Shown: piece after piece, positions 33,016 through 44,920 of the stretch
How the letters are laid out: every line of letters begins with the position of its first letter
How positions within the stretch are numbered: the stretch's first letter is position 1
DNA from: Hericium rajendrae
Taxonomy: Eukaryota; Basidiomycota; Agaricomycetes; Russulales; Hericiaceae
DNA: 64,000 nucleotides
Direction: 5' to 3'
Assembly (NCBI GenBank): GCA_033439255.1
Contig: CM065884.1
Coordinates: forward strand, 1,054,001-1,118,000
The notes under the pieces: model-generated
Told to the model about the DNA's origin: nothing
The model's database searches: none
Seen by the model: the letters and a program-made list of their open reading frames with translations, nothing else
Translations under genes and position numbers: made by a program

Positions 33016-35814
33016 ACGGTATTTGTCATTAGTTAGGGTAGAGATTAGGAGAGGGGTCGTCCAGCGATACGAGTTGTTGTGGATTTATAGAGGGAGGGGG
33101 CTAAAGGCGGGGGGATGGGGAGAAGGAGAAAGGAAAGTCGGAGAGGGAAAGAGGGAGATGGGTTCAAAGCAGGTGCGAAGTTAGGAACAACGCGCTTCTT
33201 TTCTATTTCACCTGGACCTCGGAGACGGCGCGGAAGAAATCACGCTGACCCATCTCCCCACAATTGTCTCCTCCGTCCCCTTTGCCTATCGCCAACTCGT
33301 CAGCATCCTATTATCTTTCGCCTCCGCCCCCAACAACGAGGGCACAGTAAGCCCTCGATTTTCTTTCCGCCACGATTCGCGTGGAGGGAGGCGCAAGAAC
33401 ATGCCCAATCTAGCACAGCACTTGTGCGCAAAATAGCAACTCTTCCATTTCCCCACGGCAATCTGCAGCCATGATCTAGTCCATGAAGACTCGAGCCAGT
33501 CACTGCTCTTACGACCACCATCACAACGCCTCCCTAAATCACCGCCACCTCATACTTACTTACCTTCAATGAGACACAGAGCCCTCGTTGCGAGCTGTTC
33601 CGGAGGCGAGCCACACGGCAGACACGCGGGCTCCGGAAATTGAGTGTGACGGGCGTTCGTCATTGGCTGCGCACCGGCCGAAAAGGAACGGAACCTTGAT
33701 ACGGCGAAAAAAAAAATAGAATAAAAGGTTCCACGTCGTTCCAGATCAGCGCCTCGATGTGAATCTGGGCTACGTAACGCGTCTCCGTGTCACGTGAATT
33801 TCCTAATGACACGACGCGCAGCACCCGCCACGTTCACCTCCGTGCCCACCTCCGTTGCGTTCCAGCTCGCTCGCCATGTTGGGCCTGAGCAATACTTACC
33901 TGTCGAAACCGAGACATCGCCGAGAAACACAAATGAGACATACCGTAATGATTGTATTGTTTCCAAGGCGCCCTGCCAACCCTGGCTTCGAAATGACAAT
34001 CTTCAGCCTGAAATTGATCAGCGCTCGCTTGCCTCTTGCAGCTGATCCGCACCATATACAGCATATCCCCTTCAGAAGGCCAGCCATCGCCGCGGAGTCC
34101 TAGTGTCTAGAAGAATAGTACACCCTACTGGCACAATTCGAGACGGGCAAAAGCACTGCAAAAGCAAGGTAAAAGGATCTGGATACTGACTGTGGACGGC
34201 CCCGGGACCTGTCCTTCGTCGGCCCCGCAGTACACTCCTGAGGATGCACTGCAAGCACGTCATCGCGACAAGCCAAACTGCGCAAGAGATCGGGACTGGT
34301 GTATGTTTCGATAGATGGGCGGATGCATCTGCGAAGGGGAGGGATCGGCCGATGTGCATATCTAGGGACATCCACATCGTCGTCACGCGAGATCAGAAAG
34401 TCTTCAAGTTCAACTTCAGGGTCGTGATGGATGAGCCTGAGATATCTGGTTGATTCCAAACATCCATTCGAGGGCGAAGATAACTGCAGACGCACCTTGG
34501 CCCGTGGGCCATAGGCTGCAAGTTCCAAACAAGTACTGTGCAGCCCCACCGACTCCGTCCGCGTACTCCTGTCCTGCGGTTGGGTTGCTATCCACTCGAT
34601 CACTGCAGGCACAAATTTTCAAGCCGGCCGATCCGTGCATAGAGTTCTGGGCATGCAAGAACGCGATCGCGGTTGGACGCGCAGAGGCTATGATAACGCG
34701 AGGAGCAAGTCGGAGACGGGCGTGGCGGGACCAATGACAGCGCTGGACGCGGTGTGACGAAAGCGTTACACGACGCGTCGGGCTCCGTGGACCGTCCGCG
34801 GAGGACCAACTTTAGCCTTTCGTGCGTCCGTGCCCATAATCGTGCGTAATGTTACACACGACGTTCGAGCTTCCCTTCCCTGCAAGCCGTTTTCAAACTT
34901 TGTTCCATTCATATTCCGAGGATCGACAGCGCGTGATTCCAGCCTTCTACTTGCAGGCGTTATAGTGCTCTGCGCACCATATCTGGAATCTTCCCACCGC
35001 CGACCATACGCAGCGCCCATCTGTAAGTGACGGTAATATTGGGTTTGAAACGACTGCCCTATCCTCACCGGCGTCGTCCAATGCATTATCGTCTGCGATC
35101 AGAATCTTCACACGTGAGCCTTTTGTCTCGAGCTCGGCGAAGTGCACTGCATCGACATCAGTGGCCCCTACATTCATCTCTCGAATCGCCACCGTAATTG
35201 TCTTCCTAGCGCCCCCCTTCATGATCCCATCTCGCCTTAGTCCGACCTGATTGTCTGCTGTAAATGGCTCACTCAGCTGCATCATGCGCGCGGCATGGCA
35301 GCCTGCACCCAAGATCCCATTGTCTTGAACCCTCGATTGGTGAACTCATCATGATTCATGCAAAGGCTTCTGATACCTCGGAATGGCAGGGTGTGCTTTA
35401 GGGTTTCGATCGTTGACTGGGTCGCAGCAGTTCACAGATGTGAGGTCGGCCTCGTGGGTAGGGCGTGGCGATATGGTATCATGGCCACGTTCACGGATCT
35501 AGGATCGTCTGTACAGGGAGAGGTTGGTGGCAGTGGCACCTGAGTGGCGCAATGCACGGACCGCGCAAGTATCTTGTAGGGCTTGAGCTTGAGTGCATCT
35601 GTGACTCAAAATACCAACGTTTCAGCCTGAGGTCGATCTGCGACGGCGACCTTGAACAGAGTCACCGTGAGCGGTATATGACACCCATGGCAAGCCTATG
35701 TCCGCCTTCCCGACGGAGACCCCAGAGTCACGATGACCTGGATTCTCCTCGCTGAGTGGTATATACGAGCGACACCCACGGCAAGCCTAATGAGGACTCT
35801 GAATCTCAACCACC
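33016..35814. other. Gene-poor stretch, no gene recognised
   Basis: This holds the promoter side of the Gds1/APSES gene (33,016 to about 33,700; a CACGTG E-box at 33,791-33,796) and then about 2 kb of sequence in which open frames on both strands are short and without recognisable motifs. Just before the HNH gene, 35,600-35,800, lie two imperfect copies of a segment containing GGTATAT…GACACCCA(T/C)GGCAAGCC. Confidence 0.5.
35600..35800. repeat. Diverged direct repeats flanking the HNH gene
   Basis: The word pattern CAGAGTCAC…GAG(C/T)GGTATAT…GACACCCA(T/C)GGCAAGCCTA occurs twice (about 35,660-35,700 and 35,725-35,795). A third, more diverged counterpart lies at about 38,170-38,290 beyond the gene. 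The 38-kb copy also shares the preceding TTCAACCTGAGATC…GCAATGGCGACC block with 35,618-35,650. The unit might be the decayed 5' part of a paralogous gene; no element ends are visible. Confidence 0.4.
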
Positions 35815-35948
35815 ATGATGATCATGCCGCAGAGTTTGCCCGCATACGACCTCGAAGCTACCGATCTTCAGTCTTCGAATGGCCTACGATACTTGTCTCT
35901 GGCTGGAGTCCTCCTCAGCACAGGGGACATTCTCCACCGATATCGAAC

Positions 35949-37172
35949 ATGAGCGGTTCCCATGCCATCATGGCTGAGATACCTCCGATTGTCGCCGCAC
36001 GCGTCCTAGGATACGGTCTACGCTTCGCCCATAGTCAAGCTGGTCGTGCTGCATTAACCCGGGAGATCAATGAATGCGACCACGATCTTGAACTGCTAGC
36101 CGGGCTGGCTCATCTGTATGTGTTTGGGCTCATACGAGTCTGTGCGTGCCCAGGTCGTATCTCATCTCCGTGGCACTTAATTGCTGCAGTTCGCAATCCC
36201 AGGGCCCCACACCTGACATATCAGCCCCCCAGAGTCCTCAGCTCTCTTTACAACAGGCTACACAGAGTGCTGAATATCTGCTTCGGAAGACCTCGTTCAC
36301 TGATAGAGAACTACGGAAGCTTGTGGGTATGTTTGTCTGTATTTCTGTTCACTCATTCATACATTGATGCAGGTGTTATTGCGTGATAAGAATTGCTGTG
36401 TTTTCACCGGTGCCCGAGACATGGCTTCAAGCTTTTTCAACACGCCGACCGATCCAGACGGGAAGTTCGATGACTTGGAAGTGGCACACATCATCAGTCA
36501 GTCATTATCCGAGAACATAGACGGGGTTACGCCAGCAGCTCGTGCGAAGGTATTCAAAGTCACTGTTTGTCATATATTTACTGGCTCATTCCACTTTCCA
36601 GTTCGACTGGGCAAGGACCGCAGGTGCAATCATGGAGCGCCTTGGTGACTTTGACAGCCAGGCCCTGCTCGGTGTTCAGGGTCTCAATAGTCCATTGAAC
36701 GCCTTCATGTCATCAAGAGCACCGCACACTGCCTTCAAAGGGCTCAACATGTGGCTCACCGCTGCCAAGGTATGTTCATCACCCAATAATCATTGGGTCT
36801 GGACTGAAAGATGGTTAGACGAGCCACGGAGACATTATAGCCAATACTTACGACGTGACCCTTGTCGCGGCTCAGCGGGAGGCCTCTCCAGAATTCCTCG
36901 CTCGAATTGGTTCGGGCATCCAACCCCGAATTAAGTTCACACCGTTCCTTGTGGGCAGCGAGGTGATTCCGGCGCCCCACCCCAAGCTCATCGCCCTGCA
37001 TGCGGCTTGCGCAAAAATTGCCCACATGTCTGGTGCGGCGGAATATCTGGAAGAGATTTTCAGGAATACAGACACGATCTCGGTCATGACGGAACCGAAT
37101 GCTGCGTATGAGTTGGTTCGGTCACTGAGAGCTCTGCAATTCGTCTCCAGCGTGGCCTACACTGCCGTTTGA
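35949..37172 (+). CDS. HNH_2-type nuclease-domain protein
   Basis: Basidiomycetes carry many intracellular proteins with this HNH domain and no assigned role. The N-terminal exon reads PPIVAARVLGYGLRFAHSQA and LTREINECDHDLELLAGLA; the ATG at 35949 is the tentative start. An ATG at 35815 opens another coding-like frame (LRYLSLAGVLLSTGDILHRY) that stops at 35952, so the true 5' end is uncertain. The HNH core lies in the third exon: LLRDKNCCVFTGARD followed by DLEVAHIISQSLSE, with the His of AHI the expected metal-site residue. Downstream are FDWARTAGAIMERLGDFDSQ and DSQALLGVQGLNSPLNAF, then TSHGDIIANTYDVTLVAAQ. The end is SSVAYTAV with the stop at 37172. Introns near 36,117-36,188, 36,318-36,372, 36,550-36,600 and 36,770-36,817 splice in phase. 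Substrate and role are unknown. Confidence 0.75.
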
Positions 37173-38430
37173 GCACCGATACCGGAGCGATGCGAGACCG
37201 CGTCCGCATCAAAACCTGCATGGGGGCGCGAGGTTTCTCACGTCGAGCCCACCTTGAAGGCATGTACCGAATGGATGCGACGTCGTGTCCTATACTTATG
37301 GAGACCACGTCGCTGTTCCCGACCTCGGTGCCACATTGTTCTCGATTGGAGGCCGCATGTTCCACGCAGATGCCAATCGTATGTCAGGACTTCGTGTCAG
37401 TGCTACGTCGATCTGCAACGCTCCAACTTGTACCATCACCGCCGCCATTTCATAACGAACCCTTCCTCAAGCTTCCTTTGCCACAAGTAACATGGGTGTG
37501 TTTTTTCTATAGGACTTTTTCGATTCACTCAAAAGCTCTTAAAGTTATAACATCGCATGGCGAAGCATTGTTTCGGAGCCGGATGGGTCCGTGTTTATCG
37601 TCTCTTCATGCTTGTCTGAAACAGTGAATAGCAATGGCATGCACCATGATTGTCCACGCACCCGTGGCTCTCTGCTCACGCTCCCCTGCACCGCACCTCC
37701 CGCCGTCGCCCTCGTCGCGCTGTGTGCATACTCAGAGTCACACGCGCTTGCTGCACCACTCCTGCTTGCGCGTGTTTTCCCATACTTCACACGCTCAAGT
37801 TCTCAGATTTATGTACCCCCGGCATGCTCCCACGATCCCCATCGCGCAGCTCCCCGCCGGTTTGCGCAAGCTCAGTCTGTCCGAATGTGTGCTTGCGTCC
37901 AAGCTTGAAGGTTATTAATCTGCGAGGCCCACCGTCCCCGGTCTCATGTTAATGGTCATATTCTCTATCTGATCTGTATCCTCCTCTGCCCCGAAGCTGT
38001 ATAATTAGATGTCCATTTGAACTATACTCAATTCAGACGTTCACGAATGCTTGATACGGGCCGCAGATAATATTCTGCATTTTGAAGATGACCAATCCGC
38101 CGATGTCTGTCTGACCTGGAGGCTCGAGCACATCTACGAGTATGACATTGATTCGGAATATTTACAGCGTTCAACCTGAGATCAGTGTGCAATGGCGACC
38201 CCGACCCGATAGCGTGCATGCAGACCGCAGAGTCACAAGGAGCGCTATTTGACATCCACGGCATACTGATTGCCGCTTTCCCGACTGCACTTGTTCTTAA
38301 ATAATCTCATGACCACCTCGCCGCATCCACCCGCGCGACCGTACCCGCCAATGCCTTGCACAGCGCCCTCGATCAGTTCTCCGTACTCAGCTAACCACAC
38401 AGTCTCCATCATAGACTGACCTCTCCCGCC
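37173..38430. other. Intergenic, no gene recognised
   Basis: No supported coding sequence. A diverged copy of the 35.6-kb repeat lies at about 38,170-38,290. The last 100 bp are the promoter of the carrier gene. Confidence 0.45.
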
Positions 38431-39777
38431 ATGGCCACACGGACGACAGAAGAACAGGGCGCCCCGGCGCAGAACGGGCTGAAGTTTGTAACGGCGGCGC
38501 TTGGGAGTGCGTGCTTCCCATCCTGCTGCCCGCGACGATGGTGCTCGAGCTGACTGGCCGCGTGTTGCTGAGCAGACATGTTCGCGTCGGCGCTCACGAA
38601 TCCACTAGATATGTCAGTCTCCCATGCAGTGCTTTCACAGATTCGATGCTAACAGCTCTTTGCGCGCGCCAGCGTCAAGGTGAGCCGTCTCCCCCGCTAA
38701 CCCCGGCACGCATCTATAATCTCGCCTGCCTGGAGGTCCGGCAGCAGCTGCACACCCAAGGTGCGTTCGCCCACCCCTCCCACCGCGCCGTCCCTCACGC
38801 AGGCACCCAGCCCCCGGCGCGCGCGCGAACGCCTTCTGGACCGTCGGCGCGCACATGGCACGCACGGAGGGCGTGAGCAGCCTCATGAAGGGCTTCACGG
38901 CGAGCATGCTGCGCGAGGTCACGTACTCCGGCTTCCGCATGGGCACGTACGAGTACTTCAAGGACGCGTGCGTGCTTTCCCTCCGCGGCTCGTGCAGCCG
39001 CTGATGTGCGGCGCAGGATCTACGCGCTCGGCGCGGGGACGATTTCGAGCGACGGGTCTGGCGCTGAAGGTGCTCGCCGCGACCGTCGCGTCGACCATTG
39101 GCTCGTGCGTTCTTCCTGTTCTTCCCCGCCCCTCCGCCGAGTCTGACCTGTGACGCCGCAGGGCTATCGCGAATCCCACCGACCTCGTCAAAGGTACGCC
39201 CCCATCCACACATCTCCATTCCTCCCGGTGACCCCGCCGGCAGTCCGCATGCAAGCATATTATCCCGCCGGCAGCCCGTACCACAACACGCGGCACGCGT
39301 TCGCGACGATCTACCGCGCCGGCGGGCTGCGCGCGCTCTACCGCGGCGTGGACGCGACGACCGTGCGCGGCGTCGTGCTCTCCGTGTCGCAGATCTGCGC
39401 GTACGACCAGACGAAGCAGACCGTGAAGCGCGCGGGGCTCATGGAGGAGGGGCTCCCGCTGCACGTCGCGGCGAGCATGCTCGCGGGGTTCGTGTGCTCT
39501 GTGTTTTCGAACCCGGTGGATGTGGTCAAGGTGCGCGTGATGAATGATAAGGAGCGCCGGTTCAAGGGCGTGGGGGATTGCGTGCGGACGATTATGGTGA
39601 AGGAGGGTCCGGGCGCGTTTTTCAAGGGCTTCGGGATGTGCTGGGCAAGGGTGAGTGGTTTGGCATCGTTTGATGTGACTTGGTGTTTACGGGATATCCT
39701 AGCTCGGCGCGCATACGGTCCTGAGCTTCGTTGCATTTGAGAGGCTGAGGGCGTTGTTCGGTATCGCGCCGATGTGA
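38431..39777 (+). CDS. Mitochondrial carrier (SLC25), UCP5/KMCP1-like
   Basis: Solute carrier of the inner mitochondrial membrane. All three carrier signatures are present: TNPLDIVKVRQQL, IANPTDLVKVRMQA and SNPVDVVKVRVMND, each split or followed by a short intron. Between them are MARTEGVSSLMKGFTASMLR, GGLRALYRGVDATTVRGVV and EGPGAFFKGFGMCWARLG, and the end is VAFERLRALFGIAPM. The NPTD-L-KVRMQA second motif and NPVDVV--R-MN third motif place it near the UCP5/KMCP1 (SLC25A14/30) and dicarboxylate-type carriers; the substrate cannot be read from the sequence. The start at 38431 gives MATRTTEEQGAPAQNGLKFV. At least six introns. The frame slips in the GCGCGCGCG run near 38,825 and again near 39,060, both probably sequence errors because helices continue on either side. 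Confidence 0.8.
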
Positions 39778-40169
39778 AGATGTGGATGCAGGGCATCCGG
39801 GCTAGATGGCATGTACAATGTAGAACACTCGGATCTCAGGGGACGGTCCATAATGATATCGTGGCTTCACGACGGACAGCCCTCGGTCAGTGTTTTCAAG
39901 GAAACTCCCAGTGAGCACAATCACACGAAGAGGATGCCGTAGGACATATTCTTGTATTCATGAAGCCTATCTACCTATGTATAGAATTGATAACGTTCCG
40001 AGACCCAGAAGAATACTCATATCGACGGTAGGGTATGTGCAAGAAGGGATCGCTGGCACCCACGCACGAGGAAGGGGAATATAATCTTATAACATAAGAA
40101 CAGCAACACGACAAGACGAGATAGAACGAGCAAGATGAAGATGGAATCCGGAGACGGGAAGGAAGTGCA
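39778..40169. other. Intergenic between convergent genes
   Basis: 3' flanks of the carrier (plus) and linker histone A (minus); no coding sequence supported. Confidence 0.5.
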
Positions 40170-41351
40170 TCAAGCAGCAGCCTTTCGCGAGGACCGCGCC
40201 TTTGCGGGCGGTGCGGCCTTTGACTTCGAAGCGGGTGCGGCCTTGGTAGCCTTCGCGGATGTCTTCGCCTTGGTGGCCGCCTTAGCAGCAGCGGTCTTAG
40301 CGGCAGCCTGGCAGATGATGAGTTGCGCATTCGCGACGTCAAGATGCAGAAAGCTCACCATCTTGTCCGCGCTCTTCGCGCTGCTCGTCTTCTTGGTCTT
40401 GGTCTCTGTCTTGTCCGCCGCCTTCTTGCCAACGGCAGTCTTCTTCGTGGTGGTGACCTTCTTAGCAGGTGCGGCCTCCTTCGCCTTGGTCGTCTTCTTC
40501 TCAGCGGCCTTCTTCGCTGGTGCGGGCGCAGCCGCCTTCGCCTTCTCGCTCGTCTTCTTCGTCGTGGTCTTTGCATTCTTCTTGTCGTCAGCAGCAGTGG
40601 TCTTGTCAGCAGCAGTAGTCTTCTTGGATCCAGAGGGCTTCGCGTTCTGACCATCGTGTCAGCGTCGCACATAACATCACTGAAATGCTAAGACGTACCT
40701 CTTTCTCCTTGTCCTCGGCGGATACCTTCGGGTGCTTGGGCGCGAGCTTGATCTTGCCCGAGGTGCCTTTGGGAAGGGCGAACACGCCCTTCTCAACGCC
40801 GCTCGAGATGGCACGGCTCAGCTGGTACGTGTTCGCTGCGGAGTTCATATCGAGACCGTACTTGTCCTCGACGAACTGAGCAGAATAGAATATGTTAGTC
40901 GCAGAGCCTGCCACCAATCCGACAGACATACCTTCTTAATCGTGCCGCGCGAAACACCAGAGCGCGCCTGCTCGCGGTGCTCAATGATGCATTCCTATCC
41001 CAATCACATTAGCCCTGAGCCACCACACAAAGTCCAGCAGTCAAAGGCACCTTGACGATATCCTTCCACGACGGGTGCTCCGCCTTCTCCTTCTCCACCT
41101 TCTTCGCGGCCTTCTTCTCCTTCGGCGCAGCTTTCTTCGTCTTGCTCAGCCTTAGCCGCCTTGTCCTTCTTCTCAGCGGCCTCCTTCGCCGCCTTGGCCT
41201 TGCCCGCCGCCACGCGCTTCGACTTGGGCTTCACCTCCGCCTCCGCCTCAGACTCGCCGCTGACCTCCGCCTCGACCTCCGCCGCAGAGGCCGGCTCCAT
41301 GTCGACCTCGGGCGCAGGGGAGGAAGACTTGACATCTGTTATAGAAGACAT
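40170..41351 (-). CDS. Linker histone H1, copy A
   Basis: Binds linker DNA at the nucleosome dyad. The start at 41351 gives an acidic N-terminus (EVEAEVSGESEAEAEVKP) then a Lys/Ala stretch. The globular winged-helix domain is spread over three exons: HPSWKDIVK, ECIIEHREQARSGVSRGTIK and K/FVEDKYGLDMNSAANTYQ, LSRAISSGVEKGVFALPKG, TSGKIKLAPK. A long C-terminal tail of KK, AK and KAAP units follows (KKTSEKAKAAAPAPAKKA), with a 51-nt intron near 40,306-40,356, ending SSRKAAA. One frame change lies near 41,140 within Lys-rich sequence. Introns after DIVK and after TIKK match those of the second H1 gene at 44.9 kb. Motifs CACGTG and ACGCGT lie upstream. Confidence 0.85.
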
Positions 41352-41560
41352 GATATTTGCTAGGTAGTGATGGATGGGTATGGGTATGGGATGGGAGGAG
41401 GATGGGCAAGGGGAAGGGGCAGGCAAAAGTTGAAACGGAGCGCGGGCGGCAGCCGCGTCTTTATGGGCGCCGACGCGCGTGTCACGTGTGCGTCTCGACG
41501 CGTCGTTTGCGCGCCGTTGATTGCTGAACCTTATTTCTTCTGGCACCGCCACCGCTGTTC
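41352..41560 (-). promoter_or_regulatory. Promoter of linker histone A with E-box and MCB-like site
   Basis: CACGTG at 41,483-41,488 and ACGCGT at 41,498-41,503, about 130-150 bp upstream of the H1 start, in a CG-rich block. ACGCGT is the MluI cell-cycle box bound by MBF-type (APSES) factors at G1/S in yeasts, which would suit a histone gene. Use here is inferred. Confidence 0.4.
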
Positions 41561-42149
41561 CCTGCGCGAGACGCTGCGTCGCGGGGCGTCGGAGTTGTTT
41601 AGTTTCGTGTCCCGACGTATACGACCACGTCGCTTGCGGGGAGATCGCAATGCCTGCCATTGTCGCGAAGACAATGAGCGTTTGGGACAAATTGGTTTCG
41701 CATGCGGTCTCAAGATCTCATGGGAGTCATTGTTGTGTGGGAAGACAATTAGATAGTCATTCATTTGAGCCGCTAGAACCCAGGAACAGTTTACGTGCGC
41801 GCAACCTAACGCGATTTTGAAGGACGAGGGTCGAACCAGAATGGGAGGAGAGGCTAAGTACTGGGTAGTCTCCGTGGCTGACCTCACACAGCAGACAGTC
41901 GTTCTGTTTAATGAGAGCTACTGGGTACATTGTTGTTATTTACTGCACAAGCACAGCGACATCAGTCTCCGAATTATCATGGCTAACAGAAGCTGCACTG
42001 AGCTGCGCATCCTTAGATGTACTGATGTCACGAACCAATCCTCATATGCAATCCACTACAGATCTACAAACACGCACCCGAACCACTTTATCACCAGACG
42101 CACGTATCCGCATATCGACAGACATCCCTCAACAAAGGGTGTAGCAAGC
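41561..42149. other. Intergenic, no gene recognised
   Basis: Lies between the H1-A promoter and the 3' end of the acyl-CoA-synthetase-like gene. Open frames here are shadows or short; nothing recognisable. Confidence 0.45.
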
Positions 42150-44092
42150 CTACTTCTGCACAGGCCACACCTTGAACGACCCATTCGTCTGCACCCGCCC
42201 GCGCGACCCAATCGGCGCCCACGGCTCCTCAGCCTGCGCCTGCGCCTCCCCGCCCTCCTCCGCGCTCAACATCCTCCCCACAATCGGGCCCCGCATATGC
42301 ACCTGCCCCTCCGGATCCGCGCCCTTCTCGACCGCCGCGTCGTCCACGCCCACAAGCTTCACCTCGACATTGATGACAGGCGGCCCGACGTGCGCGAGCG
42401 TGCCCTGCGCATCAGGTGCGAACGCCTGCAGATCGAGCGGTGGCTGGCGAATACGGGCGCGGCGGCGAGTGGGTGCACGTGTGCGTGCACGAACGGCACG
42501 CTCAGCGCGATGCGCGTCGGCGTGAGCGTGTGCTCCTCGAGCGGCGCGCCCGCGACGACGACGCCGCGCAGGCGCCCGCGCCGGAGCCCATGACCGCGCT
42601 GCGCGCGGCGTCGAAGCACGAGGCGGTCCCAGAGGCTCTGGTTCGTGATGAAGCCGTCGAGGACGCCTGCCATCTTGTGCCGCCAGGCGAAGGAGAAGAG
42701 CAGCGACTTCTCGGCGCGCGAGATGATGGCGGCGGAAAGGGCGTTGCTGTGCTCGGGCTTGATGAAAGAATTGTCGGGGCGGGCAGTGGCAGCGATTTGG
42801 TGGAGAAGAGGTCTGGGAGACCCGGCGGGACATAGGCTAGGGTGGGTGAGCATGTGGTCACGGAGAATTCGAGAAGAGGCTTACTATCGTCAGATTTGTA
42901 GAGCCGGGCGCCGTGGGTCGTCGCAAAGTTTGTGCCCTCGTACAGTGCAGTATAAGCAATCGTTCTGCCAAAAGCCGTGCTCATCGAGTGTGCCGAAACG
43001 ATGGTATCCAATGCGGTCAGTGGGTTTGTGAGAGGCAAGAGTCCGCGCAAAGTCGTAACTCCAGCAGTCAAGTTCTCGTGTGTGAGCTGAGCGCCCTGAA
43101 GCCGGCCTTCATGATCCTCGTAGAACGAGACGGTGAAACGTCATTGGGGTCTTAGCATACAGATCAGTCATCCAGCCAATTCATTCTCAGCTAACGGAAG
43201 ACGTACCGGGAGCAGGACTCGTGATCTTCTGGCCAACCTTGCCCTCTGCTTCGACGTCAGCCCACCGCACGAGCTTGATATGTTGGGCAGCTTCAGCCAA
43301 AGCCTTCTTGTCAGGTTCACCCACGACAATCACGACATGATGCGCGAGCTCGTTTGTGTCATAGATAAGTTCAACGACATTCGGCAAGAAACCAGCGTCG
43401 ATGACGATCGCCGTCGGCGGGTGCTTGTCAAGCACAGACGACAGCAGCGACGGTGAGGAAAGCGTGAAAGATGGGATGGAATGTGATGCGAGCGCGATGT
43501 CCGTGATGAGGAACTCTGCAGGCTTGACGTCAGCGCTCCCGCAGATGATCCCAGCGCTAATGCAGGGAAAGTGGGAATACGCACCAAGCCCATCATTGAG
43601 CAGCAGGAGCACGTTGGACTCCTGGTTGAGCCCCGCGCGCAAAAGACCCGTGCCAAACGCCTCGGCGCGCGCGCGCAGCTGGGGGTTGGTGATCTATGTG
43701 GATGTGAGTCCGCGAGCGTCGGCGGCGCTGTGTCACACGCACCTTCGTCGACCAGAGCGTGCGCGGAGCATCGTACTCCGGCTTTACGAGGTCAAGCAGC
43801 GTCTGCACCTCACGCGTAGGTCTGATCGGAAACTGTGATAAAAAATTCATGAGCGTGGGCATAGCCGTAAGACAGAGGTAACTACCCTGCCTAACAGGCC
43901 TGTTCCGTAGTTCCTATGGACCGCGCTTTCTCCGGGGTTACGCACGCGTGCGACATCGCTCTGCCGCCCAAGTAAGATAGGGTGCACGAGTGACTGGGGC
44001 TTGTAGAGGTTGTACAGCAAAAAGGTGGAAGCGGTGATGAGGCCAAGAAGGATGGTAAGGTCGTCGGTGACGAGATAATCTTTGAGCGCCAT
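42150..44092 (-). CDS. Degenerate acyl-CoA synthetase-like (ANL) protein
   Basis: The start at 44092 (an ATG at 44110 is in frame) gives MALKDYLVTDDLTILLG with a membrane-anchor-like helix, then NYGTGLLGRFPIRPTREVQT, DAPRTLWSTK, ITNPQLRARAEAFGTGLLRA and FLITDIALASHSIPSFTL, the N-terminal layout of long-chain acyl-CoA synthetases. Where the P-loop YTSGTTG-PKG should be, the sequence reads VSFYEDHEGGLQGAQLTHEN: the surrounding LTHEN is kept but the phosphate-binding residues are gone. The C-terminal part (VINVEVKLVGVDDAAVEKG, EGQVHMRGPIVGRML) stops at VWPVQK, just after a GRVQTNGSFKV stretch in place of the A8 motif, without the domain that holds the catalytic lysine. Adenylation activity is therefore unlikely. 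Several short introns and at least two frame changes near 42,450-42,620. Role unknown; perhaps a regulatory or lipid-binding pseudoenzyme. Confidence 0.7.
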
Positions 44093-44920
44093 GGCGGAGT
44101 CGGATTGCATCCGCCTGTATCGAAAGCAATTGGTACAAGGTTATAAGACGAAAGTTTAGCAAGCCAGGCCGGGAACAAGGGAGAAGGAAAGGAAAAGTTG
44201 GTTCGGAATTGGAGAGGATGATGAAAGGTTATCGGACACTTTGCAGTCCGGGGATGCTCCAGACTGCGGGTCCGAGGCCGTCTTTGGCAGCATTGCCGGC
44301 CGGCGCGGTTTTCCGCGGCCTCTGATTGGCTCCTCGTGCCCTGGCTCTGATGAAGTGAAGATCTGGACTATTTCGTTCTCCCACAGTCGACGACCACCAT
44401 GCCTTGCTGGTGATCATTGACGCATGTCATCGTCTTGCAGCATCTGCATGCTCGTCATCAACGTCGAACAAAGACTATCTAGGTCAAATACACATCCACG
44501 CGCAAGTTCGATCGGAAGTCGGAAATGAACCGCGCGCCGCGTTGCATTTCCTGCCCGACTCGAGGCAAAGGTGTGTGCTATTGTTCCCATGCAAAACACT
44601 GTCACCCATTTAATTAAACTTCTGTAGCACAACAAGCATCATTGATGTCGTCGTTCACTGATCGCTGGCACGCCCAGACGGTGAGCACGCTTCCTCCTCG
44701 CCTTTACCTCCGTTTTGCCTCCGACGGCGCGTGAGGTCATGCCACGTGACCGCACTCAATGAGTACAGTCTCGGAGCTTTAAGCAGCCCAACCCGTCCCT
44801 GCGTCCCCAACTCTATCTCTCCCATCTTCCACCACCTCGTCTTTCATCTGACGCCCTCTGCCAGATCCCCCGATCCCTTAAGCTCTCTGATCCCTGTTTA
44901 TTTCTGAACGCGTGTTGAAG
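44093..44920. promoter_or_regulatory. Divergent promoter region (ANL-like gene / linker histone B)
   Basis: The 828 bp separate divergent starts at 44092 (minus) and 44921 (plus). CACGTG lies at 44,743-44,748 (GCCACGTGAC), about 175 bp before the H1-B start. A long pyrimidine-rich leader (about 44,800-44,870) directly precedes H1-B, a usual feature of strongly expressed fungal genes. No coding sequence is supported inside. Confidence 0.45.

Noticed and set aside
41004-41690. 228-residue minus frame extending upstream of the H1-A start and past the frame slip
   Set aside because: Upstream of 41351 it runs through the promoter, and after 41,140 the Glu/Gly-rich translation is a wrong-frame reading of Lys-rich histone sequence.
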